From Bryum argenteum (Eukaryota; Streptophyta; Bryopsida; Bryales; Bryaceae): a DNA stretch of 64,000 bases. The position numbers and the translations under genes are program-made. Where the stretch lies: assembly GCA_037043015.1 (NCBI GenBank), contig CM073321.1, positions 18,659,001-18,723,000 of the forward strand, written 5' to 3'. Positions within the stretch are counted from its first letter, which is position 1. Every line of letters starts with the position of its first letter. Below the pieces are notes generated by a model. That model was not told the origin of the DNA and made no database searches. It saw nothing but the letters and a program-made list of their open reading frames with translations. Shown here one piece after another: positions 11,232 through 21,989 of this stretch.

Positions 11232-12440
11232 GATGCAAAGTAGTTATACATTTACATATAGGCATGTTGTAATGTACTGTACGTACATGTAGTATTTGGA
11301 TGAAAACTCTATTCTCCATATGGTAGAGGTCATTTTTTAAGACCTTCTTAACCATATTTTGTTGGTAAACGGACATCATATGAATGATATAAGGAATGTA
11401 GAACCATGACCTATATTACACATTTATTTGAGTAAATATGTTATGATTCCATTTATTAACCAGTAAGAATTTTAGTGTTTTTTGAAGCTTGAAAGTTGAA
11501 ACCTCCTACTCATAACTACGATTTCCTACGTGTATGTACTCTCGGAGTATGTACGAATTATTTTTATCTATTTAATACATTCAACCGTAAGATCGTGAAC
11601 CGAAGCCTATTTTAAGTTACTATTTTAAAAAGTCACCTTAGGATGTTTATCATTTGCGAGATCCTAACATCCAAATTTTGTTTAAAACTTTATTTGGGAT
11701 TTGCTCCGGAGGCAGTGTCTCCACGGTGCAAAGGGGGAGTTGGAGATTGTTACCAACAAAATTTTGGTCATATTTTTTCCCATGTCTGTAATCAAGTGTA
11801 GTAAATTCATGCAAAATTTGGGAGCCTCATTCCTCTTGATTGACATTCATGCAAGTTATTTTCTAAAAGCAGGTCCGAAAACAATACTATAGTAAAACAT
11901 GCACGTCGTTACGTATATTTCGTATTATAAAGAACTTAAAGTGGGTTATGTGAGTGTAGGAGTTTGTGATTTTTGAGGTAACTTATTTCTAAAAGTTTTC
12001 CATAATCTAAAATTCTGACAAATTTTGAAATATATAATTCATAATTTACTAATACATTTTGAGCTTGTGTTGGTAATTTACGGAGGTCGCATTTGTAAAA
12101 TTGGTAAATATTATGACTTAAATATTTTGGAATTTCAGTAGTGATTGGCTTATAAACATATTAGAAGAAAAATAGAAGATAAATCGCTAATTTTGAATTA
12201 CCCAACCAACACTTAAAAATTGAATCAATAGGTTTTTTTGGGCTTTACCCTAAAGGCCTCATCCAAATGGTGCAAAGGGGCAAAATATTATAATAAACAT
12301 AAGTGTACTTGGTGGGCCAAAATTTGAAAGACATGCAATACATTTGAAACAAAGAGTATTGTTGGAGTGAAAATAGAACATGCATACTAATTCATAAACT
12401 ATAATAAAACTGATATGAGTAAAACAAATTCTACGTTTTC
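11232..12440. other. AT-rich intergenic DNA between convergent genes
   Basis: 3' flank of the plus-strand gene ending at 11231 and of the minus-strand kinase pseudogene. Two phrases with GGTGCAAAGGGG (near 11726 and 12276) echo the R1 repeat. No gene seen. Confidence 0.4.
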
Positions 12441-13926
12441 CTATTCGTAATTCGTCCGAAAATGCTCATGAGGCGTGGGCCAATGAAACATTTCGCTAAA
12501 GCGTGAGATGATATGGGACAACCCTCCAGCGCCGTCACGGCTCTCGTTGCATACTCTATCCATGTAAAGATGGAAAGCTTGTGCAAGGTCTTCATTGGAG
12601 AATACCGAAGTATTTCGGTTTCCACGTTGCAAGCTCGCGTCGCCCGTGACACATGGTCATCCCATTAATTCTTTGTGCTATGCGGGCCGTGGCAAACTCC
12701 TCCGAAGCAATCGAGTATTTTGGAATAACCTGTAAATCCTCACCCGCTTTGTACAAGAACGCCACTCGTGGATCTACCCAATAACGTTTTCGCAGGGTCT
12801 CCACCATGTCCTCACGTTTTGTGAATGTATAAAGGGATTGCATTGGTTCCTGAACCGTTGTGGAAAAGCCCCAATCGCATACTCCGATATACACTCGTGA
12901 TTCATCAGCAGGGAAGTGGAGAAGGATATTATCTGGAGATATATCGTTATGGAGGTGGTGGCTCTTGTGGACCTCGTTCATGATATGCAACAACGCCCAA
13001 GCAAGCTCTGTCCGTTTTTTTACGGAATCGAATCAGTTGATGAGCCCGAATAACCTCGTCATCGGGGTAATTCCCAAAGTTCAAATGTACAAAGACATCG
13101 TCACCATAATCCATATTGCGGTTCAGCATCTCTCGAATAGTCCCGCCATTCCACCAAAACGCATAGCCTTGATTCTTCACTAGATGAATGGCCACAAAGC
13201 GGATCACACCAGGGTGTCTAATCCTTATCGCCATAGACTCATTCATATGCTCCAATTTTGCCAACTCCGGTCGTGTCAAAAAGTGAATGGATATTTTTGC
13301 AGCAAATTCCCAAAATGGTTCAATGCCTGCAACACCTTCAAAGCGAACTTTGATAATAGTACCATACCGTCCCTTCAACCTCGTGCTGTCAACTCGTATG
13401 ATTTGGGCTGTATCCGGAATGATAACCAAATGAGTCAATCGCATGGTTTGAGTTGTCGTCCCTCAAGGGATTGCCACCATGTTCCAGAGCCTCGACGATG
13501 TGAATTCTTTGAAAATGCCCTCATTTGGGCAGAAAAACAATCAGCCCTATTCACCACGTCAACGAAATCCTCATCACCCTCCCGAAACATCCTTCCATAT
13601 TTGGCTATTACAACCTTGGGATTCCAGAGTGCATCCTTCACCCTATTATCCAAAAACCACATGAACCCTCGTTTCTCTGTCTCTGCTACCCACTTCGGAT
13701 GCTGAAGCACTTCTATCATGAGATCTCTCATTTCAAGCTTGAACTTCTCGATGCCCTCCTCCTGATATCTCACATATTTGCTTTCCAATGCTCGAAGATC
13801 ATTGGCCTCATAAAATTTGACGGTAAATTCTATCAAGAATACCTTACAAGCGTCACCCTGGACCTCATGAGCCTCGAACTTCTCAAACAAGTTCGCACCA
13901 CCCTTCCTCTTCTTCTCCTTCGGCAT
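12441..13926 (-). pseudogene. Protein-kinase-like gene with frameshifts
   Basis: Four minus-strand frames read in order: 13926-13435, 13444 to about 13035, about 13030 to about 12640, and about 12640-12441. The first begins MPKEKKRKGG and has a charged helical region. Kinase features follow: a glycine loop GRYGT (about 13361-13375), an invariant-type Lys in FAAKIS (about 13290-13300), a catalytic loop HNDISPDN (about 12925-12951) and DWG in place of DFG (about 12865-12873). The loop is HND rather than HRD, and DWG is unusual. Frame changes near 13440, 13035 and 12640 break it; the one near 13035 lies beside an A run and restores the kinase alignment exactly. It is preceded by a TATAAAAG box at 14152-14159. 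Most likely a transposon-carried or amplified kinase relic. Introns at the breaks were considered, but no GT-AG pair fits well. Confidence 0.6.
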
Positions 13927-14139
13927 CTTGATCCCAAAAAAGGAAATATGTAAAGAAAGTGTAGTAAGTTTTTAAAAAAACTTTTTGAAAAAAAACAACA
14001 AAAACTCCCCCCGTATAACGAGTCACTTCCTTCCTCTAAAAGACAAGGAGCTAGTGGACAGGAATTACAAGAATTCCCAGCCAGAGACACTCCGCATCCT
14101 CTCTTCGTGAGAAATGGAGAAAAGAAGTGGAGGAAAAGG

Positions 14140-14530
14140 AGGCCGGTCGGCCTTTTATAGCGGCGGACGGCCGGCCCTCGATCCGACGGCCGATCCGTCG
14201 CCTAGCCGACCGATCGGACGGCCCGCCCGGATGGCCGACCGATCCGACCGATCGGACGGCCCGCAAGGATGGCCGGCGCGGCCGACCGATCGGACCGATC
14301 GGACGGCCCGCAAGGATGGCCGGCGCGGCCGACCGATCGGACCGATCGGACGGCCCGACCGCCTGGCCGACCGATCGGTCGGCCGCGCCCGGATCCGATG
14401 GCCGTCGGGCATGCGGACGGCGGGCCGATCCAACGGCCCGCAAGCGTTTACATTTGATCCGACGGCCAGGATTTGATGCGGTCGGCCGCCGTCCGATCTG
14501 ACGGAGCGACCGGAGGTCGGTCGGCTAGAC
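14140..14530. repeat. GC-rich block 3 with 47-bp tandem repeat
   Basis: Intergenic GC-rich block between the divergent kinase (minus) and FCP1-like (plus) genes. From about 14232 to 14362 it contains almost three 47-bp units of the form GACCGATCGGACCGATCGG...GGCCGGCGCGGCC; GACCGATC occurs at 14237, 14284 and 14331. Same motif vocabulary as the blocks at 6430 and 9218. Could act as a shared bidirectional promoter; that is inference. Confidence 0.6.
14152..14159 (-). promoter_or_regulatory. TATA box of the kinase pseudogene
   Basis: TATAAAAG on the minus strand, directly followed by GCCGACCGG and a pyrimidine-rich leader, about 225 bp upstream of the ATG at 13926. The GCCGACCGG neighbour is shared with the TATA-like site at 9503. 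Confidence 0.55.
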
Positions 14531-14626
14531 CGGGGATCAAATTTTGATGGCTGAGATGCTGCCAGGTGGATGATCCAACGGCCCCAGAAGTTACCAGGGA
14601 CCGGGGTAACTCCCATTTACCCCCCC

Positions 14627-14669
14627 GGACCATGGTCCGGACTATCGTCCCGGTCGACATAGTCCGGAC
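14627..14669. promoter_or_regulatory. Nested palindromes upstream of the FCP1-like gene
   Basis: GGACCATGGTCC (14627-14638) is a perfect 12-bp palindrome. GTCCGGACTAT (14635-14645) is inverted exactly as ATAGTCCGGAC at 14659-14669 with a 13-bp loop. It lies 28-70 bp before the ATG at 14697. May be an operator-like site or a hairpin in the leader. Confidence 0.5.
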
Positions 14670-14696
14670 TACGTCCGCGGACTAGGTTTACCCCGA

Positions 14697-17600
14697 ATGT
14701 CGACCGATTTCACAACCCTGGCCATAAACAACGCCCTCGATGCAGCAGCGGCTGCGATACCATCGTCGTCGAAGAGGACGCCAACTCCTTCGAAGAAGAA
14801 GCGACCTACAGTAGAGATAGTTGATCTTGACGATGACGTCGATGACAACGTCCAGGGGTCACAAGATTCTAGCAAGCCCAAGAGACGGGCGAAGTCGTCT
14901 AAGGATGTTATCGAGTATTCACTAGACGAGGCCCTGACTAAGGGCAACCAAATGACATCAAAGATGAAGGACGTCAAGATCGACGCAATTTACAAGGCAT
15001 TGGAGACTGGTCTTGGTCACCTGTTCCCCTACAACAAGCGGAGGCTGCCGGGGGTTATTCCTAGCGAGAAGCTGCACATCGCTCTGGATGAGCTCAAGTA
15101 CAGATGCATCGCGAAAGAATGTCTGGGCCAGGTATTATGTTTTTCTCACCTTCTCTTATGAGGTACTACTTTATGTATCGGCTTGCAGCCGATACATCTG
15201 CTGTTCATCTTTGATTCATGATTGTTCATGTATTTTGTGTTCTTCGCAGGTGAAGGCCATCTACAAGGGCTACGGGGCGATTTAGAAGAAGCCTAAGATC
15301 CATGGAATTCCGCTGAAATGGGAGCCACTTGCTACCGATAGCGGGATCATGGCAGTCATGGATTCGATGCCAGGGGAGTTGGATATGTGGAAGGTTAACG
15401 ACACAGACCCCGACACCGCCCCGAAAATTCCTTGGTGGCAACACCCTATTGTCCACTGGTATATCATCGGAGGTCAGCATACAGTGATAGTCTGCCTCGA
15501 GTTGGCGGACGAGTACCCCGAAGGATCGGAAGCCAAGAAGAAGCTTCTCGAATTCAAGATTATCCCAATGTTCTTGAGGGACCCCACCGATCTTGTGAGG
15601 GTATCAAACGCCCTGAACCTAAATATCGCAGAGAAGGTCGCGAAGGAGTCCTTTCAATCATGCGTGGAGCTTGGGAGGGCAGCATGGAAGCGACTCGGGT
15701 GCCCTGAGCCACACAAGGGAGGCAGGAAGCCGACACCAGCCTTCGAGGTATCGTTACCCTCTGCCATTCCTATCGGCCGGCAGCCAACACATTTCATCTA
15801 TCTCCACCTATCGGCTGCCAGCCGACAGTCCTTCTTCTTGCCTTCATTCATTTAAATCTGTGTTGTTGTTCTTCAGGCTGCAAAGGCACACGTCATGGCG
15901 CACTTTGTGAACAAGAAGGTGTCTTCCAAGCTCCCCTTGGTATTCATCGGTGACAAGGCCTGGAATACGTGGATCGAGGTCTTCAATGCCTGGGAAGCAG
16001 GTGAGCTAATTGGGGACGACGGCAAAGAGCTGGGACTGATCAAGCGGTCTCCTATCTCAAACATCACGAAGACTGACCTTGTCCCCACACTGGGTCTCCG
16101 TGACTGCGACCTTGAAGAGCTTGCAGCGGAGATCATTGCGAATCGCGTCTGCATCAAGTCTAACAGCAGGACGAAGGACAGACTCACACTGTATGACGGG
16201 TGCCGCGACAAGAAGCTTGACCGAGTCATTATGAACGAGCTTCTTTATCAGCTGAAGAGGTTTCCGCTTCCCTGCAAGGATGCGAACTGGTCGCCATACC
16301 CTGGTTCTGAATGGAACAAGTTGGCGAAGGAGCACCATTTCACTCCGAGTGTCGTGCGCAACATCTGGACCGACCTCAAGAAATACACGGACGGGAATGA
16401 GTGGCTAAATGGTCGCGCGAGCGCAATGAATCCGACGACGGACAATTTGAAGAACGGGGTTGCGCCGCCCATATTCAGCACTATCCTGCAGACATATTCG
16501 CAGGTCCAGGTCACGACAGAGGAGGTCGATGCCGAGAAGGCTTATTTTGAGTGTAAATTCGCGGACACAGTTGTTGATGTCGTGCAGGAGATCGACGCGG
16601 CTGTTGGCCATGTTGGCATTGAGAAGGACCTACTTCTTATCGTCTACTTCGCGTACAGTGTTGGCGGAGTTTCGGTCCCAACGAGTAGAGCGGATCTTTG
16701 TGCGCTCGCGGATCGTTCGAAGGTTCCACTCACGGATGACGTCCTCGCGATGGACGATGACGACGTGACTCCAACACAACCGCTTTACCCTATCCCGATG
16801 TTGTTCATAACGAGCGCGAAGCAACGGGATCTTCTTTCCGCTGTCTCGACAACCGAAGATATTGAATGGTATGTTCAGACGGTGTATTAGAAGCTGTGTC
16901 TTCGGGGGGGTTTCAAGAAGACATTGACGGAATCTTCGCCGCTTGTTACGCTCAACATTACGTACCCAAAGGTACGCGGGGATGATGAATAGTGGACGAC
17001 ATTCAGGAAGTACACTGGAATTGTTAAGCCAGTCGATTGGTTCCACGCTTCTCCTGAAGGTGCTGCCGATTGGAATGGGGGATTCTGCAGTGTTGACTAT
17101 GAGACGCTCGAGAAGTTTCTCAAGCCTACTCTCACAGCGAAGAAGGTCACCGTCATCAACGTCTGGGGTGGCGGAAACGTCAACCGAGCTTGGATTGGTA
17201 AGGCATCCTCTCCTTTGCTTTGTATCGGCTGCCAGCCGACACCTTCTGATATTGGTTTACTCTACCTTATTCGTTATACAGTACTTGTTTGGTTTCCCAT
17301 GGGTCTCGGCTGCCAGCCGACATTGTCTTAGTCTTGTTCATGGTCTTGCAGGAAACATGAGAGGTCCGTGATTGAGTTTGTCAGGATTCAGGTGCATGTC
17401 AAGTTGGCTGTCCAACGTGCGAAGGGATTCAATCTCGATAGGGTCGAGCTTCCACCGTCGTCTTCCGAGGATATGGAGACGGACGCTGGTCCCTCAGTTT
17501 CGTCCCGGGAGCCTGTAAACCCTGGACGACGTCCCGCCTCTAGTGTTAGGATTCAAGAAGTGGTGGAGGAGATAGATCTTACTCCAATGTCTCTCACACC

Positions 17601-20600
17601 TCCTACCACGCCGACGGCTCCCCCCCCTGTATCGACTGCCACGCTCATCGCTCCGCCTGTATCGGCTGCTGGCCGACACAATGTCATCGTGTCAGCACCG
17701 GCTCCTGATACTAGAGCAGATCTGCCTTCCTCTGCTGGGACCACGATGCAGCTTGATTTGCAACATCCCCCCGAGGACGAGGTGATCATTGTTGAGCAGG
17801 TGCCACTGTCTCGTCGCCCTCAGAGGCCTTCCCAGTCCGTTCCTGTCCCTATCGGCTGGCAGCCGACAACTCCAGCTTCTTCCTCTAGGGAAGTTCAGAG
17901 GGCTCAATCGTCAGTGGAGGCGTTTTATACTCAGAGGGAGGACGCAATTGATTCGGCGGCCCCTTTGGAGGACGACGCCTACGACATTAACGCCACAAAC
18001 GAGGAGGCTCTCCAGGAGGACGACGTATATGACATCAGCGCCCCGAACGAGGCGGCCCTCGTGGACGACAGCGTATACGCCATCGACGCCCCGAACGAGG
18101 CTCTGTCTCCAGCTGCGTCGGATCATGGTTCCCCGCAGCAACAACAATTACCTGAAGGTTTGTCTTAGACGACGGCGTTTCTTGTATATAGTCTCTTATC
18201 ACCATTGCATCAGCATCTTAGGTTCTAGAATGGTTCTGCTATACGAGTTTCCTGGTTGCAACGTGCTCGGCGAGTTCGTTCCCTTGTACGACTGTATCGG
18301 CTGCCAGCCGACTCCCTATTATCGTTTCAAGTTTTTGCCTTCATCCCTTGTCTCCTCTGTCGATTTCTCTCAACCGTGTTCTCTCGACTTATCGGCTCCC
18401 AGCCGACAAGTTGTTATGTCATTTTTTTGCACTATTCCTCTCCCTTTCATCATGGAGTTGGATCTTATGTGTTTTTACTGCCACCATTCTCACTTTCTGT
18501 GATTCGTCACATTCACATTGTGTGATTTCTTGGGTTGGCCATCTGTCGGCTACCAGCCGACAGATGTTCCCTTGTCGGCTGCCAGCTGATACACTGTCAG
18601 CATAGTAATCTTTCGCTTATTGTACAAATGTTCTAATCTCATGCAGAGATAGGTGAATCTGTGAACGAGGAGTTCGTGGACTCCGCTTCTCATGGATCGC
18701 AGCAGGGCACCTCTATTGCGACTCATCTCTCACCTCGAGGGCAGGTAGCCCCGCTTAAATATTTTATTCTCTTCAACGTGAATGGCACTCTCATTCACTT
18801 CGTTCCTCGTAGGATCGTTCCCGGTGGGGATCGTCCCCGTTGGTTGAAGCAAGAGGCAAGGGCAAGACCTCGCCTTGCGGAGTTAATAACCTTTTGCCTG
18901 AATGCAAGGTTTGAAATTTGATTCTGGTCCTCGGTATATCAGAAGAACATTACTCCGAGGATTGAATTTATTCCGACCATTTGTCCCAATCTCCCTAAGG
19001 ACTGCTTAGTGTTTGATCAGAGGTATTGTTTCCGGAGTTGCTACCGGGAGCCTCATAATCCTAACTGGCCCTTCTTTCTAAAGTCAATTACTCATCTCCT
19101 GGATATGAGTCCTGAGCTGGTTGCTCGTGGTGCCAATCCCGATAACATGCTTCTCATTGACGACTCCCCCTACAAGAACGTTCTGAACAATCCGTTCAAT
19201 GCGTTCCACCCCACCACCTGCACTATGACCTTTGTCGCGACCCTAATTACTCCAACTCATTTTTTTTGCTTAGAGAGCCTTACTTGGTAGCGGAATCCCG
19301 GCTCACTTAGTTGGTAGCAACCGGCCACGACTTTGCTAACACTTGCATGTGCCCCACACACACAATGTTAGCACCATTCTAAGTCAAGGTGTCCAACCCA
19401 CGTTGACTCCATAACTCATTACCGGATACTCATTACCCGGAACTCCCACCAACACATGGGCATGCCAACCCGGAACTCCCACCAACACATGGGCATGCCA
19501 ACCCGGAACTCCCACCAACACATGGGCATGCCAGTTGGTGGCACGGGGCAGCCTTCCACAAATGTCCAAGCTCCCAAGGGTGGCACTACTCACCCCCGGA
19601 GCTAACCGCCCTTATCCATTGTCCAACTTCCCACTAGTCCCCTTGCACTCTTGTTTCTCACCCCATTCGGGACATTGCCGGAAATCCTCCCGGAATCCGG
19701 CACTAGTTTTCCCGGGGACTAGTTTGGAGCGGGACTCTTTCCAACCTAATGTTGCGGGATGCTCAAGAGCATCCCACAATGCCCAAGGTGTAGGAGTGAG
19801 GCTTTTTTTCCATGCCTCACCTTCTTGAGCCATTCCCGGTCACTCCCGGGAACCGGCACTACTTATCACGGGGACTAACTTGGAGAGGGACACTTCCCAA
19901 CCCCATGTTTAAAGATGCTCCAAAGCACTCTCCCTTTTCCACAAGGTGCGGGAGTGAGGCCCCATCCCAAGCCTCACCCCTTGGAGCCACCCCGGCTCCT
20001 CAAGGCACCATGTGCAAGTGAGGAGGGAGACCACCCCTCCTCATAGTACTCTCTGAGTCTTGGTAGGCCCCCTCTTGTGTTGAGGGGCCTTCCGTGACAC
20101 ACTTTTGTTTTGGAAGACCACCCGTTTTTGCCTTAGCCTCTAAAACGGGCCGTATCTTCTTCTCGGGCTAACTTGTAGCTCAGTTATCCAAATGGGACGT
20201 GCGAGCCCATTTTCGACATTTACTCTTTGAGTAGATGTTGATAGACTACTCCCTTGTCCCAATTGGAGCTTCCATGTGGGAGCTATGCTCCTCTGAACAT
20301 TCGGGAGTCCCGGGAGGCAGCAGTCCCGGAGTGCCGAAGTCCCAATGCTTTGGAGAGCCATATCTCCCAAAGAATTGCTTTGCTCCTCACGAGCCTTAGC
20401 ATTTTGGAAAGGGATGTGACAACCTTGGAGCAGAATTTGAGTGGAAAGCCTTACTTTCAGAGGATTTTGCAGCCTCTATTGTTCAAACTCTATTCCTACG
20501 GAAAAACTATTTCTCAGTTTTTTGAGGAGCACCCAAGGTTAGGGCAATACCGTATGTTCCCGACTCATCCGCTGTACGAGAAGTACAAGAAGATTGATTT

Positions 20601-21627
20601 TGGAAGGAAGTAGTAATCATGGATTGATTACTCCTCGTCATCTTTTTTTGCCTACGAGGTGTTCAAAATGTTGGAGCAAGTTCAAGAGGCTCTAGTTGTC
20701 GGCTGCCGGCCGATACACCTCTTGTTAGCCTACATAGAATACCATCTTAATACATGTCCTTAGCGTGGGTGTATAGATTTTGAAATCATCGTATTTGATG
20801 ATCTAGGGAACTAGAATTTATAGATCACTTAGATTTTCTTCTAGTTCTGTAAATTTTCTAGGGATCTACTCCAGACTTTTTCTTAATTGTATATTATGAG
20901 GTTGTTTGATATGCAAAGAATCTCTTTATTTCAACATGTAGAGTTTTCTATCATATTCCCTTTCTTGGTGTTGGTTCTTATATTTGGTGTTTGCTGATTT
21001 TTTCTTTTTAGCTTAAGGATCCATGGCTTCTTCTGGTCATTGTTTGGGTGATGTTTCTACTCATGGACTGTCTAGTTTGTTTTCTTCTCTTGTCAGCTGC
21101 CATCCGACACTTCAATGTTTATATTGGTTTTGTCTTCTTGTCGGCTGCCGGCCGATATGCCTGCCCTCATCATTCTATTGCTGCGAATGGCATTTCTATC
21201 CTTCGATCTGACTTATTTTAGGCTTGTATTGTTCAGGGTGACTGCCGTTTGGATTACGACATTGCTGGTACTTCTTCCTCCAAGAAGTGTATCATTCTAT
21301 GCGTATCTGAAGAATCTCTATTGCAAGCGTCGTTCTCGTCAGGTGTGCAGGCCCGACCAGCTTCTCCTCGTTGATGTTTCTCCACTGGTGTTAAGGTTGG
21401 CGCCGGATGCTGCGTGCTACATGCCTTATCCTTTTCGAGGTGATTTGACGTCTTCAAGTACTACTATTCCGAATGTAGCTACAGATATCCTTCTGTTCAT
21501 CTACCCCTTATACCAGTTCGAATGTGTTAGTGAATATATGAGTCTTTCTAATAGACCGGGTCAACTTCATTATGACGTTGCTCATTCCCTCAAGTACGGT
21601 GTTCTTCTTAGATTGCAGTGTTCCTAG
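14697..21627 (+). pseudogene. Decayed multi-exon gene with FCP1/NIF-like phosphatase domain
   Basis: Coding exons by splice sites and phase: 14697-15131, 15250-15747, 15877-17197, 17352-18157 and 18647 to about 20690, then a diverged part at about 21237-21627. All visible introns are GT-AG. The N-terminus is Ala/Ser/Lys rich; exons 2-3 encode an unrecognised domain with a WYIIGGQHT motif (ParB-like fold possible, weak). Exon 4 is Pro/Ser-rich and acidic. Exon 5 encodes an FCP1-homology domain (FNVNGTLIHF, FWSSVYQKN, LLIDDSPYKN). The nucleophile Asp of the usual DxDxT motif is Asn, so catalysis is doubtful. In-frame stops: TAG 15283, 16888, 16990; TGA 18919; TAG TAA 20611-20616; plus a frame slip at the exon 3/4 junction. 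A solo LTR (19233-20421) sits in exon 5; removing it with one target copy restores the frame. The last part resembles a second FCP1 C-terminal half (LLLVDVSP). Confidence 0.6.
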
Positions 21628-21981
21628 GTTTTACTTATTCTGCATGCCTATCGGCTGCGAGCCGACACTTCAAGCATTGAGCCGGTGCAGCTCAACCTGC
21701 GATGAGCCGGTCAGCACTCGCACTCGTCGACTTGTCGCAGTCGGTCTTCAAATCGAGATTTGCCAAGGAATTATATCTTGGATTGTTGAACATGGAGCGC
21801 TAGAAAGGAGGAAGCCGATGATGGAGTCGCGTTGCTGCTTATCGGTTGCGAGCCGACATCACTGCAGTTCACCTATGTTATAATTATGTTCTGCTTCAAT
21901 ACCTGGTGTTGCTGTATTTTGTATACGGTGTTGTAATATTTATTGATGCGAAGTTAGTGCAGTCGGCTGCGCGCCGATACC
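15174..21981. repeat. Family of about 17 short palindromes in the introns of one gene
   Basis: Copies of T(A/G)TCGGCT(G)CNRGCCGA(C/T)A with 8-11 bp arms and a 1-3 bp centre begin at about 15174, 15771, 15809, 17221, 17304, 17659, 17850, 18293, 18390, 18541, 18573, 20697, 21091, 21139, 21649, 21840 and 21962. The consensus TGTCGGCTGCCAGCCGACA has perfect 9-bp arms. All introns recognised in the FCP1-like gene have at least one. The copies at 17659 and 17850 are inside the Pro-rich open frame of exon 4. I did not find the motif elsewhere in the window. Confidence 0.8.
19233..20421 (-). mobile_element. Solo LTR in exon 5 of the FCP1-like gene
   Basis: Begins TGTCGCGACCCTAATTACTC and ends AAAGGGATGTGACA, with imperfect inverted ends and TG...CA termini. 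It is flanked by a perfect 5-bp target duplication ACCTT (19228-19232 and 20422-20426). It is reversed relative to the longer homologous copy at 35812-37282. It contains three 33-bp tandem units starting at 19436, 19469 and 19502. The size, termini and 5-bp duplication are those of a solo LTR of a Gypsy-type retrotransposon. Confidence 0.85.
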
Positions 21982-21989
21982 ACATGCTA

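Noticed and set aside
17789-18605. Plus-strand ORFs over the palindromes with recurring RLPAD or SAASR residues.
   Set aside because: These residues are translations of the palindrome itself in intronic DNA, not a protein motif.
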